Assembly: GCA_002337045.1 (NCBI GenBank)
Contig: DDFF01000016.1
Span: 134,883-198,882 of the forward strand
Direction of reading: 5' to 3'
Source: Bacteroidetes bacterium UBA1935
GTDB taxonomy: Bacteria; Bacteroidota; Bacteroidia; Chitinophagales; Chitinophagaceae
DNA: 64,000 nucleotides
Shown: one piece after another, positions 43,220 to 52,178 of the stretch
Numbering within the stretch: the first letter of the stretch is position 1
How the letters are laid out: every line of letters begins with the position of its first letter
Notes under the pieces: model-generated
Seen by the model: the letters and a program-made list of their open reading frames with translations, nothing else
Told to the model about the DNA's origin: nothing
Database searches by the model: none
Position numbers and translations under genes: made by a program

Positions 43220-43873
43220 TTATTTTCCTGCCTGCTTCAGCTTTTTTATAGTATCTGCAGGGTCTGGCGAAGAAAATACGGTATTGCCTGCCACCAGTGC
43301 GTCTGCACCCGCAGCTACCAGTGCACCTGCATTTTCCAGTGTCACACCACCATCTACCTCTATCAGCGCATTGCTGCCCGATGCGGTAATCATAGCCTTC
43401 AGCTTGCTTATTTTGTTCAGTGCCTGTGGTATAAACTTCTGTCCGCCAAAGCCGGGGTTCACGCTCATTATCAGTACAAGGTCTATTTCTGTAATCACGT
43501 CTTCCAATACACTAACAGGTGTGTGCGGATTCAGTGATACACCAGCCTTCATACCCAGTGCCTTGATGGCTTGCAGGCTGCGGTGCAGGTGTGTGCTGGC
43601 TTCGTAATGTACCGTCAGTATATCGGCACCTGCTTTTTTGAAGTCTTCAAAATATTTCTCAGGCTCTACAATCATCAGGTGCACATCCATTGTTTTGGTA
43701 GCCTTCTTCTTCATCTGCGCGATGATAGACATACCATAACTGATGTTGGGAACAAAGCGCCCGTCCATTACATCCAGGTGAAACCAATCGGCTTCACTGT
43801 TATTAACCATTTCAATATCGCGTCCCAGGTTCAGAAAATCTGCAGAAAGGATTGAAGGCGCTATAATCGGCAT
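43220..43873 (-). CDS. rpe: Ribulose-phosphate 3-epimerase
   Basis: 217 residues from ATG 43873; the frame extends 19 codons further, but those codons cross the -7 promoter element. It is a complete TIM barrel with the family motifs: IIAPSILSADFLNL, WFHLDVMDGRFVPNISYG, MDVHLMIVEPEKY, IMSVNPGFGGQKFIP and IEVDGGVTLENA. The metal-binding His/Asp residues in HLDVMD and DVHLMI, and the Asp in EVDGG, are present. It interconverts ribulose-5-phosphate and xylulose-5-phosphate in the pentose phosphate pathway. Cytoplasmic. Confidence 0.97.
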   Translation of the reverse strand: MPIIAPSILSADFLNLGRDIEMVNNSEADWFHLDVMDGRFVPNISYGMSIIAQMKKKATKTMDVHLMIVEPEKYFEDFKKAGADILTVHYEASTHLHRSLQAIKALGMKAGVSLNPHTPVSVLEDVITEIDLVLIMSVNPGFGGQKFIPQALNKISKLKAMITASGSNALIEVDGGVTLENAGALVAAGADALVAGNTVFSSPDPADTIKKLKQAGK

Positions 43874-43897
43874 AAATGAGTTGTTTTTTTCGATGCT

Positions 43898-43906
43898 GCA
43901 AAGGTA
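43898..43906 (-). promoter_or_regulatory. -7 promoter element of rpe
   Basis: Minus-strand TACCTTTGC is an exact TAnnTTTGC match, 24 bp before the rpe ATG. I found no -33 TTTG at the expected distance. Confidence 0.45.
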
Positions 43907-43944
43907 AATAAATATCAGCCCCCGACACATTCAGTATAATATAA

Positions 43945-43975
43945 TTTGAATTGACTCCGTGATGTATTATATTTG
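43945..43975 (+). promoter_or_regulatory. Consensus Bacteroidetes promoter (TTTG-N19-TATATTTG)
   Basis: TTTG at 43945-43948, exactly 19 nt, then TATATTTG at 43968-43975. This is the best consensus promoter in the window. Transcription should start within a few bases of 43978-43982, so the far upstream start of the kinase reading frame (43959) is excluded, and an ATG at 43978 would be at or beside the first transcribed base. Confidence 0.65.
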
Positions 43976-43977
43976 TT

Positions 43978-44067
43978 ATGGGTGCAAGAAGAGACAACAA
44001 AGTAAACACAACACTACCTGTAGCTACTCTATTACAAACGGCCGGCGGCCTCAAAGCACTGCTATGA
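43978..44067 (+). CDS. 29-codon leader ORF overlapping the hybrid kinase start
   Basis: ATG 43978 to TGA 44065-44067, encoding a 29-residue peptide starting MGARRDNKVNTT and ending GGLKALL. Its stop overlaps the kinase ATG as ATGA. The start is at the predicted transcription start of the consensus promoter, so the message may be leaderless. It may couple or tune translation of the kinase. The peptide itself has no recognisable function. Confidence 0.45.
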   Translation: MGARRDNKVNTTLPVATLLQTAGGLKALL

Positions 44068-45737
44068 AAAATAATAAGCAGAGCAGAATACTGTTGCACC
44101 TCAACATTATAGCTGTTCTCATTTCAATTACCTTCTTCTCGTACATCTACTATATAGTAGATAAAGATGCGCACGCCATATACTTTGCGCTGGCGGCACT
44201 TGCATTCGGGTTCAATCTGTATCTGATAAGCAGAAACCGGATAAAAGCGGTTGGCATACTTAGTATATTATACAGCGATATGCTGGTGCTGATATTTGAT
44301 GCCGGCTACAGAGATAATCATAACAACGCGGTGGTGATGTATTTGCCCTTGCTGATGTTTAGCTATGTGGTAACCGAATACAAAGACAAGGCATTGAGAG
44401 CGATTGTAATAGGCTTTACATTGCTGTGTCTGGTATTAGTCAATTTTACAGAACTGACCCCAAGATTGGGTATGGCCTATTACGGAGGCGAATCTGTAGT
44501 CATGGCAATGCGCGCGTTTCACCTGGTTGTAGCAATCATATGCAGCCTGCTACTGGTACGTACCGTAGCGCGCAATAATTATAAGATGGAAGAAGCACTT
44601 GCCGATGCCAAAGAAACGGCAGAGCAGTCGCTGAAGGAAAAGAACCGCTTTCTTTCCATCATGAGCCACGAGATACGCACACCTGCCAATGGTATATTGG
44701 GGATGACACATTTGCTGAAAGAAAAAGGTGTGCCCGATGCACTGAATCGGGATGTGCAGATACTGCACTATTCTGCACAACAACTGAAATCGCTGATAGA
44801 TAATGTACTGTATTATAATGTACTGGAAACAGGCAAAGTAGATATAGACGAACGCCCGTTTGACATCCGCAAGCTATGCCACAATGCGGTAGATAGTTTT
44901 GTACTGGAGGCGGCTAAGAAAAATATTGAACTACGTTTTGACTTCGACGACCGTATACCACAGTTTGTACTGGGCGATTATGAAAAGCTGGTGTTGGTAT
45001 TACACAATCTGCTGAGCAATGCCATCAAATTCACGAAGAAGGGGGAAGTGTTTCTCTTAGTGAAAATGAACCATGCTGATAATAAGAAATGCTACATCAC
45101 ATTCAAAGTAGCAGATACAGGTATCGGCATCAGCAGCGAGCGATTGCAGAACATCTTTGATGTGTTCAACCAACTGGATAGCAGTATAACACGCAGCTAC
45201 GATGGTATGGGGCTGGGGCTTGCCATATCCAAACGATTGCTGAAGCTGATGAAGACTACGCTGCACGTAGACAGTGAAGAGGGTGTGGGGGCTACATTCT
45301 TTTTTGAAGTAGCACTGGGGCTGACAACTGAAATAAAAGATGCCGAGCAACGCTTTATAGAAACGCACGACCTATCGGGCGTGAAAGTGCTGCTGGTAGA
45401 GGATAATAAACTAAATATCCTTGTTGCCCGAAAAATACTGGAAAACCTGAAAGCATCTGTAGACATTGCCAAGCATGGTGCAGAGGCGCTGGATATGATG
45501 CGGGACAAGCAATATGATATTGTACTGATGGATTTGCATATGCCGATAATGGATGGTTATCAGGCTACCATAAAACTGCGCGAGTATGATAAGGTGACAC
45601 CTGTGATAGCCTTTACTGCCGATGCGTATGATGAAGCACGTACACGTGCCAGAGAAGTGGGTATGAATGATTTCATCACAAAGCCATTTGACCCCGAACT
45701 GCTTTATACAAAAATAATAACCAACCTGGCACCATGA
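44064..45737 (+). CDS. Membrane hybrid histidine kinase with C-terminal receiver
   Basis: 557 residues from ATG 44064. About six transmembrane helices (1-175) are followed by a coiled-coil linker rich in Glu/Ala. HisKA has His202 in SIMSHEIRTPANGIL. HATPase_c has LVLHNLLSNAIKFTKKG, VADTGIGIS and DGMGLGLAIS. The C-terminal receiver begins VLLVEDNKLN and has phosphoacceptor Asp490 in IVLMDLHMPIMDGY and Lys in FITKPF. No HPt protein is adjacent, so the phosphorelay partner is elsewhere. Sensing is probably within or near the membrane because there is no large periplasmic domain. It is preceded by a 29-codon overlapping ORF. Confidence 0.92.
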   Translation: MKNNKQSRILLHLNIIAVLISITFFSYIYYIVDKDAHAIYFALAALAFGFNLYLISRNRIKAVGILSILYSDMLVLIFDAGYRDNHNNAVVMYLPLLMFSYVVTEYKDKALRAIVIGFTLLCLVLVNFTELTPRLGMAYYGGESVVMAMRAFHLVVAIICSLLLVRTVARNNYKMEEALADAKETAEQSLKEKNRFLSIMSHEIRTPANGILGMTHLLKEKGVPDALNRDVQILHYSAQQLKSLIDNVLYYNVLETGKVDIDERPFDIRKLCHNAVDSFVLEAAKKNIELRFDFDDRIPQFVLGDYEKLVLVLHNLLSNAIKFTKKGEVFLLVKMNHADNKKCYITFKVADTGIGISSERLQNIFDVFNQLDSSITRSYDGMGLGLAISKRLLKLMKTTLHVDSEEGVGATFFFEVALGLTTEIKDAEQRFIETHDLSGVKVLLVEDNKLNILVARKILENLKASVDIAKHGAEALDMMRDKQYDIVLMDLHMPIMDGYQATIKLREYDKVTPVIAFTADAYDEARTRAREVGMNDFITKPFDPELLYTKIITNLAP

Positions 45738-45788
45738 TTGCCGTATGGCGCCGGTTGGTTATGGTCAATCACCCCAATTGACTGCTCT

Positions 45789-46445
45789 TTATTGTTTCCT
45801 TACTTTGCCCGAACCGTTGATATCGGTATTGACTGATGAAGGATTACCCCAATATTTTACACTGCCTGAACCATTTATCTTAACATCCAGTTTTTCCTGT
45901 ACAGTTATCTCTGCATCGCCTGATCCTGATATCTCTGCATATACATAGCGGCCAGTCAGGTTGCGTGCATTGATGTTGCCCGAACCGTTAATGTCCATCT
46001 CTACATTTTCTACATAGTTGTTGTAGGTATAGATATTACCCGAGCCGTTTATTTCCATGCGCAGCCTGTCTGTTTTCAGGCTGTCTCTCAGCGATATATT
46101 GCCCGAACCATTCATCTCCATTTTTGAAATGCCTGTTGTATAGATGGTTACTTTGATGTTGTTATTGCGCACATTCCAGTAGTTTTTTTCAAACTCAAGA
46201 TTCAGCGTGCTGCCCGATACTTTTGTTTTGTAAGATGGTACCAGGTTTTGATAACCTGTTACTACTACTTTGTTTTCTTTAGATGGAATGATTTCCACTT
46301 CTTCGCTGCCATTCAGGCTGATGTTTGAGAAACCTGATACGCTGCGTGTTTCGCTCACTATAGAGCCTTCACCTTTCAAACGGTGCTTGCTGCAAGATGT
46401 AAATGTGAGTACAGATAATGCGGCAAATACAAATAAGTTTTTCAT
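45789..46445 (-). CDS. DUF2807/head GIN domain lipoprotein
   Basis: 218 residues. The lipobox gives Cys18 (TFTS|CSKHR). The mature part starts VSGFSNISLNGSEEVEIIPS and then repeats the GSGNI-type motif about every 20 residues (MNGSGNISL, INGSGNIYT, INGSGNINA, ISGSGDAEI, INGSGSVKY, INGSGKV), forming a right-handed beta-solenoid as in putative auto-transporter adhesin domains. Surface or periplasmic, role unknown. It lies 48 bp downstream of the TonB receptor at 46494 and probably shares its ECF-type promoter. Confidence 0.88.
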   Translation of the reverse strand: MKNLFVFAALSVLTFTSCSKHRLKGEGSIVSETRSVSGFSNISLNGSEEVEIIPSKENKVVVTGYQNLVPSYKTKVSGSTLNLEFEKNYWNVRNNNIKVTIYTTGISKMEMNGSGNISLRDSLKTDRLRMEINGSGNIYTYNNYVENVEMDINGSGNINARNLTGRYVYAEISGSGDAEITVQEKLDVKINGSGSVKYWGNPSSVNTDINGSGKVRKQ

Positions 46446-46493
46446 GTCTTTCTGATTTTTAATTTTTCTACTACTATTGATTGATGTTTGTTA

Positions 46494-48905
46494 TTAATGA
46501 AATTCTACACGGTAACTAAGGTTTGGAAATAAGCCTGTCTGATTAACGGTTTTAACGGTTTGCGATTTGTAATCGTAATAAGAGAAAAAGAAGTTTCTGC
46601 GGTCTGTGATGTTTTGCAAGTCGAGTTGTATAGTGTGTGTTGCGCGCTTATTGTTTTTCTTGTAGTACACACCAAAGTCCACACGGAAATATGCAGGAAC
46701 CTGTTTGGTGAAGTACTGTCCTTGTACGTATTCTTCTCTGCCTGTAGCTTTAGATAAAGCCATGTCTATCACAGATTCTCTGGAACCGCCGTTTGTCAGT
46801 ACCTTACCATTCAAGCCTATTACTTTCCTTCCGCTGCTGTTCAGCTTAAATTCCTTTCCGCCAACCATATTAAACGTATATCCTCTGTTAAAACGTGTAT
46901 TGTATTCTTTACCCCCATAGTCTTTGTAAGTACTTTTGAAAATTGATCCTGTAGCCAACACATAAAAATTATTTGCAAACGGACGCTCTATACTGATGTC
47001 TACACCATAGTTGGTGCCTGTACCTTTGCTAACCAATGGCTTAGTATTCAGCAAAGAGTACACATCCAGCGCATTGATGATAGAGAAGCCTGTTGTGCTG
47101 TCTTGTTCTACCGGTATGTTGTACAGGTGCTGATAGTACAGCTCTACCTTCAGCTTTGTACGAAGTGGCAAGCTTGTTTCATAGCCCAGTACCCCGTGAA
47201 ATGCACGTTGCAGGTCGAGGTTTTTGTTGGGGTGTGTTACCGTGTTACCGAGGTCTGTATTCTGAAACAGGTATGTAGATAAGTGTTCGGGCTTAGAATG
47301 CAGGCCTGCGGCTAGTGTTACTTTGTTTTTGTTTGCCTGATAGGTAACAGATGCGCGTGGTTCTACGCTCGATTTGCCATTCAGTGCCAGATAAGAGCCA
47401 TGCACACCACCTATTACACTCAGGCGTTGTGACAGGCGTGTTTTCCATTGTATATATGCTTGGTAAAACTGTGTATTTCCTTCGCCTTCCAGCATGTTTT
47501 TCCATCTGTTTTCAGGCAGGTCGAAGTAGCGTTGGTTCATATTATAAGACCAGTATTGACCTACAACACCTGCACGAAATGTATGCTGCGCATTCAGCTT
47601 TTGGTTATACATAACAGATGCGCGTATTGCGTTGTTGGTGATGCTGCTTTTTTGCACTGCAAAACGTTCGTAGTTGTTTGATGGGTCGAGTGTATCGGCA
47701 TCATTGCCTGCCTTGTCTTGCGATGCTGCGATGATGGTTTTTATATAACCGTCTTTGTTGATGAAGTATTGATGAGATATGCCACCCGTGTACATGTGGT
47801 TTCTGCTGTCATATTTTATATTCAGGTGGTCATCATCCCATTTGCTGCTGTCTTTTTCTGGTGTGCTGGCTGCAACATTATAGCCACCCAATCCCCAAAT
47901 AGTAAACGTACCCGATTTTTTAGTTGGCAGATTTACTTTGAAAGAACCATCCTGATAGCTTGGTACAGATGTGCCCACGCCAAGGTCTATTACTTTGGTA
48001 AGCAGTGCCAGGCTGGAGTAGCGGTAGTTGATAAGGTAAGAGCCTTTGCCATTTTTGCTGAAGGGGCCTTCTGTTGCCAGTTCAAAGCCCAGTGTACCTA
48101 TTGCTACCGTATGCTCTGCACGTTTGTTGTTACCTGTACGCAGGTTCAGGTCGAAAGCGCCTGAAAGTGCATTGCCTATTTCTGGTACAAATGCACCTGT
48201 GTAGAAGTCTGAATTGCCTAGCGTATTGGCATTCAGCATACTGATAGGCCCGCCACTTGCACCTTGCGATGTAAAGTGGTTTGGGTTGGGTATCTCTATG
48301 CCTTCCATACGCCACAGCACGCCTTTGGGAGAGTTGCCGCGTACTACGATGCTATTATCCATATCGCCCGCATTGCTAACGCCGGGGAAGTTTTGCACCA
48401 TACGTGCAGGGTCTGCAAATGCGGCTGCATAACGGCGTGTTTCCTCTACAGAAAATGCACGCGCACTAACAGCAGCAAATTCATTCATTGGTTTGATGCG
48501 GTCTTTGCCTGCTGCTTTTACTACAACGTCTGTCAGCTTAGTCAGCTTTTCGTTCATAGATATGTTCAGATCCAGTTCTTTACCGCTGATAACGGGTACT
48601 TCTGTTACTGCGTAGTCATCAAAGCCTACCAGTTTGAATATGAATGTTTGACGGCCGATAGGTACATTGCTCAGCGAGAAAGAACCTGTTTCGTCTGTTA
48701 CGGTATTGATTTGTGTATTTGACTTCAGGACTACTACAACACCTGCCAGTGGTTGTTTTGATGCGGCATCTGTAACAATACCGTGTACTTTTTGTGTGAT
48801 GATAGTGGTTTTCCCTGTAGCGGATGTCGCATCCTGTGCATATGTTGCATTGCTTGCAGCTATTGCCAGTCCTGATGCTAATATCCAATTCTTAAACTGT
48901 GACAT
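46494..48905 (-). CDS. TonB-dependent receptor with carboxypeptidase-like regulatory domain
   Basis: 803 residues. The signal peptide ends NATYA|QDA. A CarboxypepD_reg-like domain (about 38-115: VHGIVTDAASKQPLAGVVVV) is followed by a plug domain (DPARMVQNFPGVSNAGDMDN, IVVRGNSPKGVLWRMEGIEI) and the outer-membrane barrel ending NLSYRVEFH. The terminal residue is His rather than the usual Phe. It imports an unknown ligand via TonB. A copy of the CATAGGGGTA-N13-TTGTCATT promoter lies 20-51 bp before its start, with an SD-like AAGGAAA right before the ATG, which links it to the ECF sigma factor at 53167. The DUF2807 lipoprotein gene follows. Confidence 0.9.
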   Translation of the reverse strand: MSQFKNWILASGLAIAASNATYAQDATSATGKTTIITQKVHGIVTDAASKQPLAGVVVVLKSNTQINTVTDETGSFSLSNVPIGRQTFIFKLVGFDDYAVTEVPVISGKELDLNISMNEKLTKLTDVVVKAAGKDRIKPMNEFAAVSARAFSVEETRRYAAAFADPARMVQNFPGVSNAGDMDNSIVVRGNSPKGVLWRMEGIEIPNPNHFTSQGASGGPISMLNANTLGNSDFYTGAFVPEIGNALSGAFDLNLRTGNNKRAEHTVAIGTLGFELATEGPFSKNGKGSYLINYRYSSLALLTKVIDLGVGTSVPSYQDGSFKVNLPTKKSGTFTIWGLGGYNVAASTPEKDSSKWDDDHLNIKYDSRNHMYTGGISHQYFINKDGYIKTIIAASQDKAGNDADTLDPSNNYERFAVQKSSITNNAIRASVMYNQKLNAQHTFRAGVVGQYWSYNMNQRYFDLPENRWKNMLEGEGNTQFYQAYIQWKTRLSQRLSVIGGVHGSYLALNGKSSVEPRASVTYQANKNKVTLAAGLHSKPEHLSTYLFQNTDLGNTVTHPNKNLDLQRAFHGVLGYETSLPLRTKLKVELYYQHLYNIPVEQDSTTGFSIINALDVYSLLNTKPLVSKGTGTNYGVDISIERPFANNFYVLATGSIFKSTYKDYGGKEYNTRFNRGYTFNMVGGKEFKLNSSGRKVIGLNGKVLTNGGSRESVIDMALSKATGREEYVQGQYFTKQVPAYFRVDFGVYYKKNNKRATHTIQLDLQNITDRRNFFFSYYDYKSQTVKTVNQTGLFPNLSYRVEFH

Positions 48906-48924
48906 TTTTCCTTGTTGGTTTATG

Positions 48925-48956
48925 TAATGACAATGAGTGGTTGTTTTACCCCTATG
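48925..48956 (-). promoter_or_regulatory. ECF-type promoter of TonB receptor gene
   Basis: Minus strand: CATAGGGGTA (48947-48956), 13 nt, TTGTCATTA (48925-48933). It shares the same bases and exact spacing with the elements at 50270 and 53793. The predicted transcription start is near 48918. Confidence 0.7.
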
Positions 48957-49127
48957 GGTGGTTGTGTTTTTGTTTTCTTAAAGCTTTGTTAATGCGTTTT
49001 GTTGATAATACGTTCAGCTGATTGCGGGTGCAAAACAAGTGCAGACAAGTGTTTCGTGAAACCCGCCATCGGTGAGTATTGTAAGTTTGTCGGTAAGCGG
49101 CTGTTACCTGTCGGAGAGGAATATTGC

Positions 49128-50249
49128 TTACAGATGATAGTGCAGCCCACCTGCGAAGCCGAAATACAAACCGTTGAACGTACCCCAGTTGTAATTGCTC
49201 CACACATAGTTTTTGCTTATTTCATCACCATTGTGGTCGTCACCATTTACATGGTTGAAGCTGGGCCCTGCAAAGATTTCCAGTTTTTTACCAAAGCTTA
49301 GTGCGGGCATTATGCGGAATGATGATTTCAGATATATCTCGTCTGTAAAGTCTGTATAGCTGGTAGCACTGCCTTCCAGGTTTATCCTGAAGCCTTTGGC
49401 AATATTGATGTGTGCACCTATACCTGCCTCTGCAGCATACAGTGGTGTTTTAGAATAGTGGTGATAACCTGCACCAACAACACCGTACATAACCCTGCCA
49501 CCTGAGCGGAACGTAGCCATCGTGGTGGTACCGTCATATACAGTTACACCCAGAGATTTTTGTCCTCTCTTCAGGATGTTGATAGGCGCAATGGGATAAT
49601 CGCAACTGTCTGCAATATTAATGAAGCCCGCTACCTGTACACCTCGTACTTCTTTTGCAATATTGATGAAGCCCGCTATCTGTACATTTGCATCTTTTGC
49701 CTGATTGATAAAACCGCTCATCTGCAAGCCATCCACATTGTTGGCACTGTTCATAAACCCTGCTACCTGCATGCCACGAAAATCTTTCACTGCAAGGTTT
49801 ATGAAACCTGCACCTTGTATGCCTTCTGAATATTCGAATACGATATTGGCAAAGCCACCAAGCTGTGCACCGTTAACGCTACCGGCAAGATTCATAAATC
49901 CTGCAGCCTGCAAGCCGCGTGTGTTGTGACGTACGGTGTTCATAAAGCCCGCAAGCTGCCCACCGTTCATTTCATTGCGTACGTGGTTGGAAAAGCCTGC
50001 CAGCATAATGCCATCTGCATTGTGAAATACGTAACTGCTGACGCCTGAAGCACACAGGGATGTTTCGTTGTAGGATATGCCACCGATTGCGTGGAGTGAA
50101 AAACCATTGGTGTATTCTTTGGCTGTAGCTCCGTTTGTGCTCAATGGATATACTAAGCCTATGTGTGCCGCTGCAAATTTGCGAGGCTGTGCGTTGATAG
50201 TTGATGATAAAAATAAGGCAGCTAAAAGTCCTGCTATCTTCGTTGTCAT
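49128..50249 (-). CDS. Exported surface-repeat protein (LA_2272-like GxQxAGFxN repeats) with beta-barrel end
   Basis: 373 residues. The signal peptide ends TINA|QPR. About nine repeats of 21-22 residues fill roughly 55-245; each contains GxQxAGFxN (AGFMNTVRHNTRGLQ, GGFANIVFEYSEGIQ, AGFINIAKEVRGVQ). The last 110 residues alternate as outer-membrane strands and end GGLHYHL. The repeat resembles the surface repeat of the Leptospira LA_2272 family and likely folds as a beta-solenoid or as regular barrel strands. It sits 68 bp downstream of the STN-repeat protein, with its own ECF-type promoter and a good AAGGAAAG ribosome site. Confidence 0.8.
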   Translation of the reverse strand: MTTKIAGLLAALFLSSTINAQPRKFAAAHIGLVYPLSTNGATAKEYTNGFSLHAIGGISYNETSLCASGVSSYVFHNADGIMLAGFSNHVRNEMNGGQLAGFMNTVRHNTRGLQAAGFMNLAGSVNGAQLGGFANIVFEYSEGIQGAGFINLAVKDFRGMQVAGFMNSANNVDGLQMSGFINQAKDANVQIAGFINIAKEVRGVQVAGFINIADSCDYPIAPINILKRGQKSLGVTVYDGTTTMATFRSGGRVMYGVVGAGYHHYSKTPLYAAEAGIGAHINIAKGFRINLEGSATSYTDFTDEIYLKSSFRIMPALSFGKKLEIFAGPSFNHVNGDDHNGDEISKNYVWSNYNWGTFNGLYFGFAGGLHYHL

Positions 50250-50269
50250 ATACTTTCCTTGTTTTGATA

Positions 50270-50301
50270 GTATGACAACAACTGCGTACTGTACCCCTAT
50301 G
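50270..50301 (-). promoter_or_regulatory. ECF-type promoter of surface-repeat protein gene
   Basis: Minus strand: CATAGGGGTA (50292-50301), 13 nt, TTGTCATAC (50270-50278). It is identical in layout to the sigma-gene promoter at 53793. The predicted start near 50263 leaves a leader of about 13 nt with an SD-like AAGGAAAG. Confidence 0.72.
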
Positions 50302-50317
50302 TATTTTCAGAAAAAAA

Positions 50318-52165
50318 TCAGAAGATATTTACACCTACGCTCCAGCCAACCCAACTGCTCCAGTCTTTGCTGTGCTGTGTGCCACCAAAACCTATGTTGG
50401 GTATATCTCTGCGATAGCCGTTTGGTATATCTGTCTGGTCTTTGTAGCAATAGTTGTAGGACGGTGCTACGAATGCAGACAGGTATTTGTTGAATTTATA
50501 ATTCAGCCCGAGGTCGAAACGGAATATGCCGTTGGTATAATCAAAATCGCCGAGGTATAGTTGGTGGATGGTTGCTTCGGGATTGATGGAAAAACGCTTG
50601 CTGATATTGAACTGCCTGCCTAAGCCATAGCCGGCAGTGATAGCCATGCCGCTACCTGCGTTGATGCCGAAAGAAACGATGGTGTACATATTGCGCGTGC
50701 CCAACTTGCCCGATACATTGATATTCGTAAGCTCGTTGGATGATATGGTAAGTTTGTGGTAGCCCTTTACCACGAAGTTGATAAAACCTATACTTACCCC
50801 AGAAGACGTATCTGCAATATTGATGACACCCACCTGTACCCCTTTTACATGCTTTGCATAGTTGAAAAAGCCTGATACCTGCGTGCCTTTCATTTCTTTG
50901 CGGGCTACGTTTACAAAACCTGCTATCTGTGTACCGTCAAGTGTGTCGTTGGCATAGTTGGCGGAGCCTGCTATTTGCACACCTTCTGTCTTTCCCATAG
51001 CCACGTTTACAAAGCCTGCTATCTGTGTGCCGTTTATGGTACTGTCTGCATAGTTAAATGCGCCGCTTATCTGAGCGCCTTCCACTGCGCCTTTGGCAAG
51101 GTTGGCAAAGCCGCCTATCTGCACACCTGTTATATTGCCCCAAACATGGTTGTAAGCACCGCCTATCTGCATGCCCGTAAGCTCTGCATTTACCAGATTG
51201 GCAAAGCCCGCAAACTGCCATCCTTCGGATGCGTGCATCACATGGTTGTAAAGCCCTGCTATTTGCAATCCACTTACTTTACCATCGGCCATATTGAATA
51301 AGCCACCTATCTGTGCACCGCGAACATCTGTTTTATTGATGTTGAAAACACCTGCCATCTCAAAGCCATTTACACCACCCGTATAGCCGCCCAATACATT
51401 GAACGAAAATTTGTTGACAGACTGGCTGCTCATGCTACCGTGTGTGCTGAGGCCGGGGATGAGCGATGTCTGGTATGGTTTGTTTGCAAAGAACTTGCCG
51501 AGGTTCATGCCTTGCATACGCTGTTTGGATGAAAGGAACATTCGGCTGAGCCAATTGCCTTCCAGCCCTGTTTTCTTGGTTACAACAAATGTATCCAGCT
51601 CGAAGTTTTTGGGTTTGATGCCCACTTTTACATCTTGTTTGGCAGATGCGGATACTACGACAGCAGTATCTGCATACCACGATTTGCTAACAGATATGGT
51701 TGCAGCTTTGTTCCTGTCTTTCAGGCGCAGGCGGAAGTAACCAATTTCGTTTGTTAGTGTGCTTACAAACTGTGTTTTTTCGTACACGCTGGCATAGGCA
51801 ATGCCTTCGCCAGTCAGCTCATCCTTAACATAGCCCGTAGCATACCAATACATAGCTGCCGATGGCTGTATGATGATGTGTGTTTTGGTTTCTGTGTATT
51901 CAAAGTTTTTATCAAAGAGCATACCCAATACCTGCCTCACTGTTTTGTTGTTGGCAGATACAGATACAAGGCTGTCGTCTTTAATAAGCTCGCTATTGTA
52001 AGAAAAATAAAAACCACCCTGGCGGCTGATGGTTTTCAATACCTCGCCAACAGGTTTGTTGTTTGCGTTGATGCTTACCTGTTTGTTCAAAAACTGTTGC
52101 GCCATTGAAAGCAATGGCGCTGTAATAAATAATATAGTAAGCGTGAGCTTGTGTAAAGACTTCAT
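50318..52165 (-). CDS. STN-domain, carboxypeptidase-like and GxQxxGFxN-repeat outer-membrane protein (putative signal transducer)
   Basis: 615 residues. The signal peptide ends LSMA|QQF. An STN (secretin/TonB N-terminal) domain is at about 25-100 (NNKPVGEVLKTISRQGGFYF, VRQVLGMLFDKNFEYTET). A CarboxypepD_reg-like domain is at about 110-185 (GYVKDELTGEGIAYASVY). About 13 repeats of 21-23 residues at about 270-490 contain GxQIxGFxN (TGVQIGGFANLAKGAVEG, DGTQIAGFVNVARKEMKG). A C-terminal barrel-like part ends SVGVNIF. There is no TonB plug. It is third in an operon after the ECF sigma factor and FecR. In FecA-type receptors the STN domain touches FecR, so this protein is positioned as the signal transducer. 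Confidence 0.85.
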   Translation of the reverse strand: MKSLHKLTLTILFITAPLLSMAQQFLNKQVSINANNKPVGEVLKTISRQGGFYFSYNSELIKDDSLVSVSANNKTVRQVLGMLFDKNFEYTETKTHIIIQPSAAMYWYATGYVKDELTGEGIAYASVYEKTQFVSTLTNEIGYFRLRLKDRNKAATISVSKSWYADTAVVVSASAKQDVKVGIKPKNFELDTFVVTKKTGLEGNWLSRMFLSSKQRMQGMNLGKFFANKPYQTSLIPGLSTHGSMSSQSVNKFSFNVLGGYTGGVNGFEMAGVFNINKTDVRGAQIGGLFNMADGKVSGLQIAGLYNHVMHASEGWQFAGFANLVNAELTGMQIGGAYNHVWGNITGVQIGGFANLAKGAVEGAQISGAFNYADSTINGTQIAGFVNVAMGKTEGVQIAGSANYANDTLDGTQIAGFVNVARKEMKGTQVSGFFNYAKHVKGVQVGVINIADTSSGVSIGFINFVVKGYHKLTISSNELTNINVSGKLGTRNMYTIVSFGINAGSGMAITAGYGLGRQFNISKRFSINPEATIHQLYLGDFDYTNGIFRFDLGLNYKFNKYLSAFVAPSYNYCYKDQTDIPNGYRRDIPNIGFGGTQHSKDWSSWVGWSVGVNIF

Positions 52166-52178
52166 GCGGGGGTGAATC

